DNA of 64,000 bases. Source: Strigamia acuminata. Lineage: Eukaryota; Arthropoda; Chilopoda; Geophilomorpha; Linotaeniidae. Below the pieces are notes generated by a model. It was not told where the DNA came from, did no database searches, and saw only the letters and a program-made list of their open reading frames with translations. Positions 41,227-51,600 of this stretch are shown here, in pieces (within the stretch, counting starts at the first letter, position 1; each line of letters begins with the position of its first letter). The translations under genes were made by a program, and so were the position numbers. Where the stretch lies: NCBI GenBank assembly GCA_949358305.1, contig OX442314.1, positions 61,761,369-61,825,368 on the forward strand. Reading direction: 5' to 3'.

Positions 41227-42489
41227 CGATGGAATGATTTTTAGGTTTATTTTGATGCAAAATTCGGATCGTGAAATCGTCTTCGTTCGTAAATTCCAAC
41301 TTTGTTCTTCTCGCGTTTGGCTGAGCGGTCTGGTTTGGGTCTGGTTTGATTCGATCGCTCGTTCTTCATGTTTGGCTGAGCAGTGCGGTTCGATTCGATC
41401 GCTCTTGGTTGGCAGGATTTTTTGGTTTGATAGAAAATTATCGTTTGCTTTAATGGGATATTCTCGCTTCATTTTCTTACTTCTAGTTTAGGATCGTGGT
41501 TCATTTGTACGTTTGTCGCCGCTCTTGAAATGGTGACGATGTCGAACGTTGCAGGATTTGAATTTATCTTATTTTTTTAATCTGAAAACCTTGAAATTGT
41601 CTCATTTCAAATAGTGGTAAAATTTCTATTCCTATTCTTGCTGACACAATCTATTGCACTAGGGTTTAGTGTATTCACAGAAAATTTCTGGCTAGGCGTT
41701 CATTTCAATGACAACTCATTAAGAGTCATTGTCTTCACTCGTTTAAGCAATTTTTGTTTTATTTTTCTTCGGTTGTTTCACTGTTGTTTGTGTTGATGGT
41801 TGGTTTTGTGAAATCCACTACTCTTCCTTGCAAAAGGAATAAAAGTCGCTTTGAATATGTGTAAATTTTCTTCTTATTCGACTTCAGCTGCTGTTTAATC
41901 TGCTCTCTTCAACAACTTCCATCTGAAGTGATCGGTCACGAAACGTGGCACATTCGTGACTCGCAAATTTTGCTTCAAAATTCGTTGAAATTAATTTATA
42001 ACCGTATGTTGTAGAAACTAAAAAAAAAAAAATCTAGCGGTTAAACCCACCCACCCACTCCAATGCATACTTTTGCCTCGTATGTAGTTGATATTTCTCT
42101 GCAATCACATTTACGTCGCAAACTTATTGACCTTTGAGCGGTCTTATGTTTTTGATTATTTCCCAACTTGATTCTGGTAACTCTTTTGTTCTTTTCTAAG
42201 ATCTGGTTTATCTTCTGAAGATTCCACTTCTGGGTAACTGCCAACTCGTCTTGCTTTTTGCATCTTGTAATTTCTAGCTTTATACATTCTTCAAAAATCT
42301 CAAGTTGTATCTTTTCAAAAGATCTTCCTAATATTTCTCTACCACTTTAATCCTTATTTTAATTAGCTCTTAGGTGGACCATGAAAGATTTTTAATGTCA
42401 GCCTCTAATTATGACACAATTGGTTCCACCCATGCTTGACTAATAGTGAACCCAAGAAAATCCAATCTCGTCTTTTTGCGTGTAGCAAT
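41227..42489. other. spacer, nothing recognised
   Basis: Two imperfect copies of TTTGGCTGAGC...GATTCGATCGCTC occur at 41322-41402. Open frames here have no known motifs. Otherwise unremarkable. Confidence 0.35.
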
Positions 42490-42880
42490 TTGAAGCGAGT
42501 TTACAACAAATTTGTAGCAAATTTATTGTAATTTGAAGCAATTTTACACCAATTTGAACCAAATTTATAGCAAATTTATAGCAAATTTATAGCAAATTTA
42601 AAGCAAATTTATAGCAAATTTAAAGCAAATTTACAGCAAAGCTATAAAAAGTTTAGAAATTTTAACAAAATCAAAAATGTCCATAAAATACCTTAAAATA
42701 ATTCCATCCTAGCAAGAAAAACACGATTCTGTATCAAATGTCAACAACCACTAACCCAACACGTATAGAAAAGAGTACAAAACTCATCTTCGAGTCGCAC
42801 AGCCGCACAACTACGAAAAACCTCTAAACATCTAACCACGAACTTTCCAAAGAAATGCAAAGAAAATTGGTGGCATTTTG
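42490..42880 (-). repeat. dispersed repeat family A, copy 2 (inverted)
   Basis: Reverse complement of 1945-2250, with a shorter tail of GCAAATTTATA units. Shared words include CATCCTAGCAAGAAAAACAC and GTCAACAACCACTAACCCAA. Confidence 0.7.
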
Positions 42881-43056
42881 CAACTCACTTGTGTTGCAAT
42901 TAGACAAATTGCAGTCTCTGCATTTTGTGTAGAGCAGTCAAGCCAGGTTGTTCTATCTTTTTGGCGTTTAAGCTCTCTTACCGAAAAGCCCGGAAACTAT
43001 TAAATTAGAAAATTAAAATATTACAAATAAAATGAAAGAAAAGTTACTTACGAACT

Positions 43057-43406
43057 GATTTTGCAGCTCGTTCCAACTTGCCTTCACTACAGATAATTGT
43101 CTTCGCTTGTTGACTCCTGCGATAAATAGCCTGAAAGTGTCTTTTGTCAAGGTTGGGAGGATGTGGCAGGGTGCTGTTCATAAATTTATTATATCGTTTC
43201 TCTAAATCTTCGCTCGAAACTGCCGATGAAAACTAAATTTCTATGCATTTACGAATGTTATATCCTAATCTTATTAATTTCTGGTCCTTGCGATTGCTAA
43301 ATACTGCCTTTGCATGTTCACGTTTGGTCGATTTTTTGGCATTTTCTTCAAAAGGATTAAAGTCGTGAAAAAAGTGGTCCACAAATTGTCCCGCAACGTC
43401 TGACAT
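43057..43406 (-). pseudogene. unidentified protein, copy 1, with in-frame TAG
   Basis: Starts at ATG 43406 with MSDVAGQFVDHFFHDFNPFE and a Lys-rich stretch, reaches TAG after 58 codons (LGYNIRKCIEI), and continues in the same frame with SSAVSSEDLEKRYNKFMNST, LPHPPNLDKRHFQAIYRR and a basic end, up to a donor-like GTTC/GTAAGTAA at 43057. The second half is paralogous to the ORF at 43922-43558 (RYxxFMN...HPPNLDK...QAI). The TAG may be a mutation or lie in an unrecognised intron. No family recognised. Confidence 0.45.
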
Positions 43407-43557
43407 TATGTTGTTGTGATCTCGAATCTACTACTAAATAAATCCTAAATACAACGGGTTGCCACGACGGGTCTTATCAAATCCGGAACTTAAAGAAATC
43501 TCTATAAATAAATATAAGATATGATATAATTCTGTACAATTTTTAAGTTTATTTGCT

Positions 43558-43922
43558 CTATGTTTGGAAGTTAACATTTAGCATTAATTTAGACTTTTTT
43601 TTAGACTTTTTCTTAGGTGTTTCATGTTCAGTCGGGACTGGGACTGCTTTCCGCTTTCCTAAGCGTCGCGTAGTCTTCTCTGGCTCTGTCTTTCGATTTT
43701 CCAAGACTGTTTGGCGTCGTTCGAGTTCTGTCACGCGTTTTTCGAGATCGGTCTGCCGCGTCTCGAGTTTCTTTCTGTCTACTGGATGTCTTTTTTTCCA
43801 CCTCTTACGATTAATTGCTTGAGTCAATTTCTTATCTAGATTTGGTGGGTGGCGGGTTTCATTGTTCATAAACGACAGGTAACGTTCACGTAGATCTCTG
43901 GCCGGAATACACGATTGCAGCT
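43558..43922 (-). CDS. unidentified basic coiled-coil protein, copy 2
   Basis: The frame is open from an acceptor-like TATGTAG/CTG at about 43922. It reads LQSCIPARDLRERYLSFMNN, then RHPPNLDKKLTQAINRKRW (shared with the neighbour at 43057-43406). A 35-residue heptad-like segment follows (LETRQTDLEKRVTELERRQ, then TVLENRKTEPEK), ending in a nuclear-signal-like KKKSKKKSK before the stop. The shape suggests a small nuclear DNA- or protein-binding factor. The first exon was not found. An internal ATG at 43869 is an alternative start. Confidence 0.45.
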
Positions 43923-44005
43923 ACATAAATAATGTTTAATTATTTATTTTAAATAAAAAAAAATGTAAAATTTACATATATTGGCGGCCGTTACACAATG
44001 TCCAG

Positions 44006-45305
44006 CAATACGTATATCATTGGAATCATTGAGACTAATCAAAGCTTGATGAGTTGCAAGCGAAATCAATTCAAAATACATTGCAATGGTCAACATTCTA
44101 CCTCCGACTCTGCGATGTTTGTAATAGTTGTAATGATCCTGGACTTTAATCTTACTAAAACTCACAAAATTAAAATTAAAGCTCCAAAACACTGATGTCT
44201 CACCGGGTGTTATACTTAAAATACAAAAAATACTTAAAACTAAAATTCTCTAACTAACTGAAATGCTAATTCTCTAAATGAATGGATTGATTTGATTATT
44301 TCTCAAATCAATCAATTCAAGGGGTGAAAATCCTACAAATGCACTTGAATTTTCTCTAAATCAAAACACAATCATTTATTCTGGGTTGAGAATAAATCTG
44401 ATAAAGATACATAATGAATGGATAAACTTGGCAATAAAAATTAATGGGAAAATTATACAAATCTTATTAATAAATAAAACGAATTGTTAATATGAAATAA
44501 AGAGATCTTCTAGTCTGACGATACGACGACAAGGCGAATCCGTACTGGCTTCGTACGAATTCGTGGCTCTTTTCTATCTTCAATCTCGGTCATCGGACTA
44601 TTATCCTTATTTATTCTTCTCTTCAATGATGATCAGACTAATATCCGAATCCAACTTCTCTCAAATGGGTTGACAAGCTCAACCTGGCTTAAATTCCACT
44701 GTTTTCTGTGTGAAACAGCAAGAAAACTCCCTCTACAGGCAAATCATCTGTAGCAAGAGATATCTCATATCAAATTGTACTTTGATACAAGAAATGAGTC
44801 CAATCTTGCAGGAAATCCAGAAATATTGGTTTGATTTCAGAAGCTATTTTTATGGCTTTTTCAGGCAAGACTGCCTTTTTCCTCCTCTTGCAGGAAACAC
44901 TTCCTGCCACCTACATTGCTCCTGAGGTGGTTGCCCTGGCAACCATCCACACAAATCCAATTTTTCTTCATTTTTTATAGTCTCACAAAAAATGAAGCAA
45001 AATAAACTTAAAAAACATTTCTGGTTATTTTAATGCCAAATAAAATAAAATAATTTCTGCAAATCAAACTGGATTTCTTGTCAAAAAACTTTATCAATTT
45101 ATTTTAATGATTTCAAAATATATTCAAAAGACCTTTAATGATACAAATTGGTGATAAAACATGGCAGAACAACTTCTGAAACTTAGTCCGAAAAAAAATG
45201 AAATAAAACATCTTCTCAGTGACCACCGGCCACTGCAAATGTTGAGTGGACATAATGATATTGTATGGGGAAATAGCCAGCCCCAAGAAGGTCGACTATT
45301 TTATT
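44006..45305. repeat. paralogous segment B, copy 2
   Basis: Aligns with 36014-37225. Contains the MLTIAMYFELISLATHQAL frame on the minus strand (44192-43944). About 190 bp near 45110-45290 is not in copy 1. Joins Crypton copy 2 at about 45340. Confidence 0.8.
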
Positions 45306-45347
45306 ATTATTATTTATTACGGAGTATTATTTATATTTTAACCTGTT

Positions 45348-46157
45348 GTGCATTCCTTTTCCCAATACGGATTTGTTGTTAGGAAAAGTCTAGTTGTTGT
45401 GTTGGTTTTTGGTCTTGCTTTCTTTAATCTTTTAAACAGTCGGACAGGGCATAAATTCGGGTTGCCTAAATTTGGTGTCAACCATTTCCTTGAAGCGCAT
45501 GGTGCTGCTCCTCCTTGCTGGGTTTCAGTAAAAATTGGATTACATTCAATCCGTCCGGTGACTTTTCCTTCACTGTTTGTTTCTTCTTTGAAAAAACTTA
45601 ATTCAGCTGTTGCTTCTTCTCCACGCCAATTCGACTGTCAAAATTCTTGCATTTTAATTTTTTCTTCAACCGTAAGTGCTTCAGCACTACATTTTCTTTT
45701 TGTTGGTTGCTTTTGAAGGTCTTTTCTTTTACTGTCTCTGGCGTCTCTAGCTGTCTTAAATTGCACATTGTTAAAAGGATTAAAATTAATATCAAAATCT
45801 TGCCATATTTTTCTTGTAGCATTCGGGCTGTCGTATTGAACATTGTTTTGATTACAGCTTTCTTATAATTGTCTCCATTTGTTTTTTTCATGTTCTTTGC
45901 CCAGTCTTTCAGGATGTCATTAAGCTGGGTCAAGGAAGTTTCTTTCTGTGCACACAAAATGATGTAAATTGAGCCCATACGGACTGCTTAATTCTAACAG
46001 TGTTTATTGGCTGGTTGTATTGCACTTGGTCGTCAATTGTATCCAAACTGGCCTCGCCCCATCGTAAAGAGGCGGCCGCCATGATGCTTGGTTTGTAAAG
46101 CAACAACAATCGTTTTTCCGACCAATCCCGATGCACGTAACAAACTGCATTTGACAT
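45348..46157 (-). pseudogene. Crypton-type tyrosine-recombinase gene, copy 2 (truncated)
   Basis: Paralogue of 39340-40140. The N-terminus is longer, starting MSNAVCYVHRDWSEKRLLLL and passing through DTIDDQVQYNQPINTVR and VWAQFTSFCVH. Frameshifts near 45950, 45790 and 45640 and a deletion (about 45640) break it. The C-terminal catalytic part (HSHR, GHT, Tyr) is missing. Codons such as LNDILKDWAKNMKKTNGDNY are intact here where copy 1 is shifted. Confidence 0.75.
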
Positions 46158-46539
46158 TTGATACTATATTCGGTTCGTAAAGGCCCCACCAGAATCATTA
46201 CCGGGAAGAGTGGGAATAATGCATGGCGCCAGGGATTTCTTCCCGGTAAGAACTAATCAGACGTCAATAGCGGTTTGTTACGCGCCTCGAGATTGGTCGG
46301 GGGAACGATTATTGTTTTGTTAGGCCTAATCTCATTTGTAGTGATTTAGAGACAAAGCTAGTGGTAAATTCTCAATAAAATTTTCCCAAAAGTAATCCAA
46401 ACTCACCAAAAACTCATAAGAATGTAATATATTCACAATAAACACCAAGACATAATTGTTGTCTAAAACAATTTTCGAAAACTTTAAGGCTTAACCAGAT
46501 TTTTAGGCCTAAAGATCATGCTGTCCCACTTTTTCAACA
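46158..46539. repeat. Crypton upstream flank and segment C, copy 2, left part
   Basis: 46438-46539 matches 40256-40371 of segment C up to TTTTTCAACA, where Gypsy-3 begins. A short inverted pair (TTACCGGGAAGA / TCTTCCCGGTAA) lies at 46199-46250. Confidence 0.65.
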
Positions 46540-48289
46540 TGTGATGATTACAAATCGATAGTTATCAATGTTCACCATAGATGGCGCTGTTTAACCAACG
46601 CGCGTATTTCAAACTCGGTTAAAACTAAAAAGTGTGATAAATAATTATTTAGACACGGTGAATAAAATATAACTATTTTATTCGATATAAATTAAGTATT
46701 AATTACTTGATGATGTTGATTCTATCGAATCAATATCCACTTTACTTACCTGTCGAAGGGAACCAATCGGACCCTTCCGGACCCCAACTGGGCCCATCTG
46801 GACATAGTCATATATTAGGTCCGGACTAGTGACCCACGAATCCGCCGATTCATACGCTGATTGGCTGTCGCCAATCTAGTAGTTCTACAGAACTATATAA
46901 GCATCAGTTTTCACTTCCCCAAAGCTTGCTTGCTTGATAACTGAACTTGTATATTGTCTGTAGTTGAATTGTTATCGTTTGATTTCATTATTCTCTATCG
47001 ACACATCAGGCCACCTCAGCTCTCCACAGATAGTATTCATTACTGTCTGTTATTGTTGTTGTAAGGCCTTTTCGGGAAGGCCAACTCCGGTAATAGACAT
47101 GCATTTGCATGAAATGGCCCCGTAACGTTAGCCAGCTGTTCTACGGGACAGTAGGACTTCGTACGGTGGCTTAATATAACGGTCGTATACAGTACGACCT
47201 TGCTAAATGAAAGTAGGTCCCTCAGCTAACTGGCCACAGTCCGCTGCAGGATGGTTGTTGTAAACAGCCCACGCAGGTTCCCGTCTTTTTACGATTGGTC
47301 CTTCCGCTCGTTAAAAGTCGGTAAAGGCCTAATGCACAGGTAACACGCCGGGTTGGTAGCCCGTGAGTAATATCTTCAGATGTTGCGATAAATAACTACC
47401 TGGATAATGGTAATCCAACGGCAGTGGCCAAATAATATTTTACCCGGTGCTCGATCTGCTGATCCCGTCATCGTAAGGCATGCTGGCGGATGGAGGAGTC
47501 AAATCCTCCCGCGATGGTTCTCCCGACCGTCGTGACGGTCCCCGCCCCATCGTACCCTCCGGGTTAGTAACCCGTGAACAGGAGTTGAACAACACTGTGC
47601 TAAACAAATTACTCGGGCATTGGTAATCCTGTATTGGCAATATCTTTTAAACCCGGTAAGTCCATAGAAATGTTTACCTGGTGGTTGGTACCACCGATAG
47701 CGAGTTAAAGCACACAATTAAATACTCGGCGCCTGATCACGAGATCTTGTCGTCGTAAGGCATGCTGGCAGATGGAGTCTCAACAACTCCCGCGACGTTC
47801 TCTCAATTGTCGTGACGGTCCCCGCCCAATTAATATTTATATAACAATTCATTTGTTGTATTATTTTAATTACTTCACTTTATTCATTTGAAACAATGGA
47901 ATATTCTGCCGAATATTCCTGTTTATGCGTAGGACTCTTCGCATATTTAGATAATCGATGCTGCGGACCAAATACGTCTCCGTAGCGATATTTGTGACGA
48001 TGCCGCAAGTCAGCCGTATCCCTCTGGCTTCGCCCGGATCCTCAACCAGTTGATGCCGCCCGTTTACACGCGTCAAGAACCCATCTTTGTTATTATTAAT
48101 ATTTAGTAATAAATATGTTATGTCACACTAAAACTGTAAGTTATTTCTACTTGATCACATATTCATGTTTGTAAGGGCTTCCGTAGCTTATCTCGGTTAG
48201 GTTGTTGCTAAACTTAGCAACGTCTTGTATAAACCGAATTATCTATCTTAAAAGGACTAATAAATTAGCCCAAAAGTAGAATCGTCACA
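46540..48289 (+). repeat. Gypsy-3 5' LTR
   Basis: 1,750 bp, TGTGATGATTAC to GAATCGTCACA. A TATATAAG box lies at 46894-46901. Two diverged internal modules share CGGGTT(A/G)GTA(A/G)CCCGTGA, ATTGGTAATCC, CGTAAGGCATGCTGGC and GTCGTGACGGTCCCCGCCC (about 47345-47556 and 47557-47835). Near the 3' end is a small hairpin, GTTGCT/AGCAAC (about 48204). Minus-strand open frames inside are repeated in both LTRs and are not genes. Confidence 0.95.
46894..46901 (+). promoter_or_regulatory. Gypsy-3 LTR TATA box
   Basis: TATATAAG within U3 of the 5' LTR; also present in the 3' LTR (about 59429). An Inr-like TCAGTT lies only 10 bp downstream, so the start site is not fixed. Confidence 0.5.
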
Positions 48290-48291
48290 AG

Positions 48292-48309
48292 TGGAGGTTC
48301 TACCGAGAT
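48292..48309 (+). promoter_or_regulatory. Gypsy-3 primer-binding site, tRNA-Gln type
   Basis: TGGAGGTTCTACCGAGAT, 2 nt after the LTR, is complementary to a tRNA-Gln 3' end (AATCTCGGTGGAACCTCCA in animals) with one difference. Confidence 0.75.
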
Positions 48310-49412
48310 AGGCTGCCAAATTTTAAATAAAATTTGAAGTTTTGCATGTCTATGGTGAATTCGAGTAGTGTAACATTTATGGTGATTTTTGTGTGTAAAA
48401 TAAATTTCGTTTGAGATTTATAAGTGTTTAATAGATTTTATTCTGTTTTAGAACTTCTCGCAAGAAAAACAAGTGTAATTCACTTTATTCCGATGTTCCG
48501 TCGTGGAAATTATGTGTTTTAACAAAACTAATAATCTCTACAACGTGGTCAGGCCTAAAGGCCCAACCCCGAAAATGGGAATCTTGCCCGAACTTGTTGA
48601 AGTTGGTTCCGCCCGGGTAACGTCATTTTGTCATTGACAATCTGACAAAACCACGCGGTCGGGCCTAATTTTGAAAAGTTGACTTTTGATGGAATTCTTA
48701 AAGAATTCTATCAATTTAACAGTTGTTTTAATTTTAGAATATTCTTTTAAAATGTATTTTGCTTGAGACTTCAAGTTAAACCTAAATTTATTTGCCTAAA
48801 TAAATTGGAAAGAAAATTGACGATTTTCGAAGGAATTAAAATTTATATTTTATTTCAAAATGGGTTTACCTTATTTTACAAGCTTGATTTACATTAAAAA
48901 TGTTGGACAAACATCGTGATCTCAAGCCATTGAAATCAAATTTTACGAATGGAATACCATTCGAAATTTAGCGAAGAATAATTCTCGCTGTTGTGTTGCC
49001 TAGCAACCCGTGTTGTGCAGAAAAGCCGTCGATTCAAACGAATCGGCGCGTCTTTTGAAATTACGAGTTTTAAATCTTTAAAAATTCCATAAAGGTGATC
49101 ATTCGTTTATTAATAAATGCAGTGATATTTTAAATACTTTGAAAAGTATCCATTTTGTTTGGTGACTACGTCATAACACTGGAATCTGACAAGATTACGG
49201 TTCCACGAACTTGGTGATTTCCATCAATCTCGGACGAGATTGGACTCTCGCGAGACTGGCGTTGATACTTGACCAATCAGAGGGGTGTATCGAAGTACCC
49301 ATACTTCCTTTCGAACTAGTGTGACCACTGCTTCGTTTGCGACCCTCCTGAACGTTTGCAACTTCATCGTTATCTCTCAGACTTAGGAAATTTCTCAGTT
49401 TTAAGTTTAGTT
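48310..49412 (+). other. Gypsy-3 leader
   Basis: About 1.1 kb between PBS and gag. No coding region. The stretch CGTCATTTTG..TGACAAAACCACG and repeated TTGCCTAGCAACC-type words suggest structure, but nothing specific is supported. A similar CGCTTAGCAACCGGG occurs after ORF3 at about 58878. Confidence 0.6.
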
Positions 49413-51569
49413 ATGACTAATAATCAGCATCACATGAACACCCGTGGTAAGGAAAGAACTTGTTTGACCGGTGGAATGAATCTATCCGGGTTTATACCTG
49501 TTCCTAATGGAATTGAAGAAGTGGGAAACCACGCGGCCCATAATGGCGTTTCAAATGAAACAGCCGGACCATCTGGAGAGAATAGGGCTCCACGTGAACC
49601 TACTCCGCCTGGAGAAGAGGAATGCATTCCTGAAGGTTCTCATTTAGGCCGAGGCGGTCTATTATTTTGTCAGGATCACGGTTTGAACCCAAACCAATTT
49701 AGATCTTTGACCGAAGTGTTAGATTTTGTACACGCGCCTCGTGCTACGTCGGAGCAATCCCATTCCCCAGCCAGCCAAAGATTAAATAATTTTAGTCCCA
49801 CTCCTTCGACGCCTATTTCTAGATATAGAAATAAAAATGCACAACCTCCTCGTCAAGATCAGTCGAATTTGACACCAGGAGATTTTAATCGTGCCTTCCA
49901 ACAACGATTACGAGCGAATAACTTCGCTCGCAACCAACAAAGAGGATTTACAAATCCAGAGAACTTTGAGAATACGTTCAACAGAGCGAATTTGGGTCCG
50001 CCTAATATGGCCAACCCTAATCCAAGTTTTCCAAACGGATCAAATAGTTGTCCGAATCTCGCTGGAAATTTGAACTCAAATTCAGGTGTGACGAGAGGTC
50101 CAAACCGCCGTTTTGACCCAAATTCTAGATTTGCAAACAATTCTAGTCCGGCACCTAACATACAAAGGGGTCACCCAGTTCCTCCGAACTCGAACAACAC
50201 AAATAATCCGAATTTTGGTAATCAAGAAAGTTCGAACAATCGTCCGAATTTTGACAATCAGGGTAATTCTTATAATCATTCGAATTATAGGAACCAAGGT
50301 AATTTGAATAACCATTCGAACTTTGGTAACCACGGTAGGTCAAATCAAGGAAGGTCGAATAATTTCAACCCTAATAGTGGTGGCTCAAGTCAAAATAACT
50401 CGAGTCAACCAAACAATGGCGGATCGTCAAAAGACAATTCGCGCCCCCCCAGTAGCTTTGGAATGACGGCTGATGACCTCGCGTCAATTGCCACGACCAT
50501 GCACAAGTTGATGCAGGCAGGAAAAAGTTCCGCCACTGTCCCTCAAACTAACTGTTTGAAACCACCAGATATCCCTGTATTCTCCGGAAAAGCAGAAGAA
50601 AGCGAACGCTTTCTCAATATTGTAAAAAATGTCGCTTTCCTGCGAAACATGTCACTCGATGACATGCTCGTTAAAGGCGTGGCCGGTTATTTAACCGAGC
50701 AAGCGCATGGTTGGTTTCATGAACGGAGAGAAGATTTCATATCTTGGGAAGTATTTGAACAGGCGTTCAAAGAACGGTTTGTAGCCACTCGACAAGAGCG
50801 GACGAATCAACTAACTAAGTTGAAACAACTGGAAACAGAAAGTCTTTACGACTTTATGCACAAATATTACCAGTTATGGATATTACAAGACAGTCTTGAT
50901 GCAAAAGGAGCCGGTTGTCTTTTTATCGGGAGTGTAACTCCTGCTAATGATTTGCTTTTGCATACGCAAGGCATAGCGGATCTGCCTCTGACAGAAATTT
51001 ATACCGTTATAACTAAAAATAAAGGCTTGTACAGTCGTACAGCTAATGGAGCAAGGGAAAATATTTCCAATCCAGTCGTTTTCCCACCTCGAAAAACGGA
51101 CACACGTCCTCAGTCGAAGACAAATGCTAAATCTTTAACTTTGGATTCACAAGAACAACTTAATATTTGTGAAGAAGAGTTACCTGAGGAATGCGAAGCT
51201 GTCTATTTAATAAATGGAGCAGTAGATCAGACCAGACGTGGTCAATTAGTTTGTTACCACTGTAAGAAACCAGGACACATGCGTCGAGAATGTCCAGATT
51301 TAAAACCACGTGCAAATTTCAACTCTGAAGAGTTGCAAAAACGAAGTACGCTGGATTCCCCGACTGTGGATCCTACTTCTAAACGTTCTAATAACAGATG
51401 GATAACTCAAGAAGTGTTGGATGCAACACTGGATGCTAAACTTGATGCGAAACTTAATACTTTTGAAAATAAGTTACAAACTTCGCTGACTAACTCGTTG
51501 GCAGAAATGGTCAAGACTTTGATCAAGCCAGAATCTGCCGATTCAAGTGCGACTAGTTCAAAAAACTAG
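49413..51569 (+). CDS. gag: Gypsy-3 Gag with Asn/Gln-rich N-terminal half
   Basis: 718 residues from the ATG at 49413; the frame opens earlier at a TTG. Residues about 110-360 are low-complexity, rich in Asn, Ser, Gly, Phe and Gln, with recurring NPNFGNQ / NRPNFDNQ / NHSNYRNQ / NHSNFGNHG repeats, prion-like in composition. A Ty3-type capsid core follows (FSGKAEESERFLNIVKNVAF, AHGWFHERREDFISWEVFEQ). The zinc knuckle is CYHCKKPGHMRREC. A C-terminal coiled-coil-like tail (LDATLDAKLDAKLNTFENKL) precedes the TAG. Gag should assemble the particle and bind the RNA. Its stop sits immediately after a -1 slippery heptamer. Confidence 0.9.
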   Translation: MTNNQHHMNTRGKERTCLTGGMNLSGFIPVPNGIEEVGNHAAHNGVSNETAGPSGENRAPREPTPPGEEECIPEGSHLGRGGLLFCQDHGLNPNQFRSLTEVLDFVHAPRATSEQSHSPASQRLNNFSPTPSTPISRYRNKNAQPPRQDQSNLTPGDFNRAFQQRLRANNFARNQQRGFTNPENFENTFNRANLGPPNMANPNPSFPNGSNSCPNLAGNLNSNSGVTRGPNRRFDPNSRFANNSSPAPNIQRGHPVPPNSNNTNNPNFGNQESSNNRPNFDNQGNSYNHSNYRNQGNLNNHSNFGNHGRSNQGRSNNFNPNSGGSSQNNSSQPNNGGSSKDNSRPPSSFGMTADDLASIATTMHKLMQAGKSSATVPQTNCLKPPDIPVFSGKAEESERFLNIVKNVAFLRNMSLDDMLVKGVAGYLTEQAHGWFHERREDFISWEVFEQAFKERFVATRQERTNQLTKLKQLETESLYDFMHKYYQLWILQDSLDAKGAGCLFIGSVTPANDLLLHTQGIADLPLTEIYTVITKNKGLYSRTANGARENISNPVVFPPRKTDTRPQSKTNAKSLTLDSQEQLNICEEELPEECEAVYLINGAVDQTRRGQLVCYHCKKPGHMRRECPDLKPRANFNSEELQKRSTLDSPTVDPTSKRSNNRWITQEVLDATLDAKLDAKLNTFENKLQTSLTNSLAEMVKTLIKPESADSSATSSKN

Positions 51570-51600
51570 ATCCGGGGGACGAAGGTTTATTCCATCCCCC
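51560..51600 (+). promoter_or_regulatory. -1 ribosomal frameshift signal at the gag-pol junction
   Basis: A AAA AAC (51560-51566) is in the gag frame directly before the TAG. After a 7-nt spacer, GGGGGA (51574-51579) pairs with TCCCCC (51595-51600) around a 15-nt loop. The -1 frame is open through KKLDPGDEGLFHPPEV into pol. Heptamer, spacer and stem match the standard retroviral arrangement. Confidence 0.8.

Noticed and set aside
47440-48076. Minus-strand ORFs repeated at 59975-60611
   Set aside because: Inside both Gypsy-3 LTRs; identical because the LTRs are identical.
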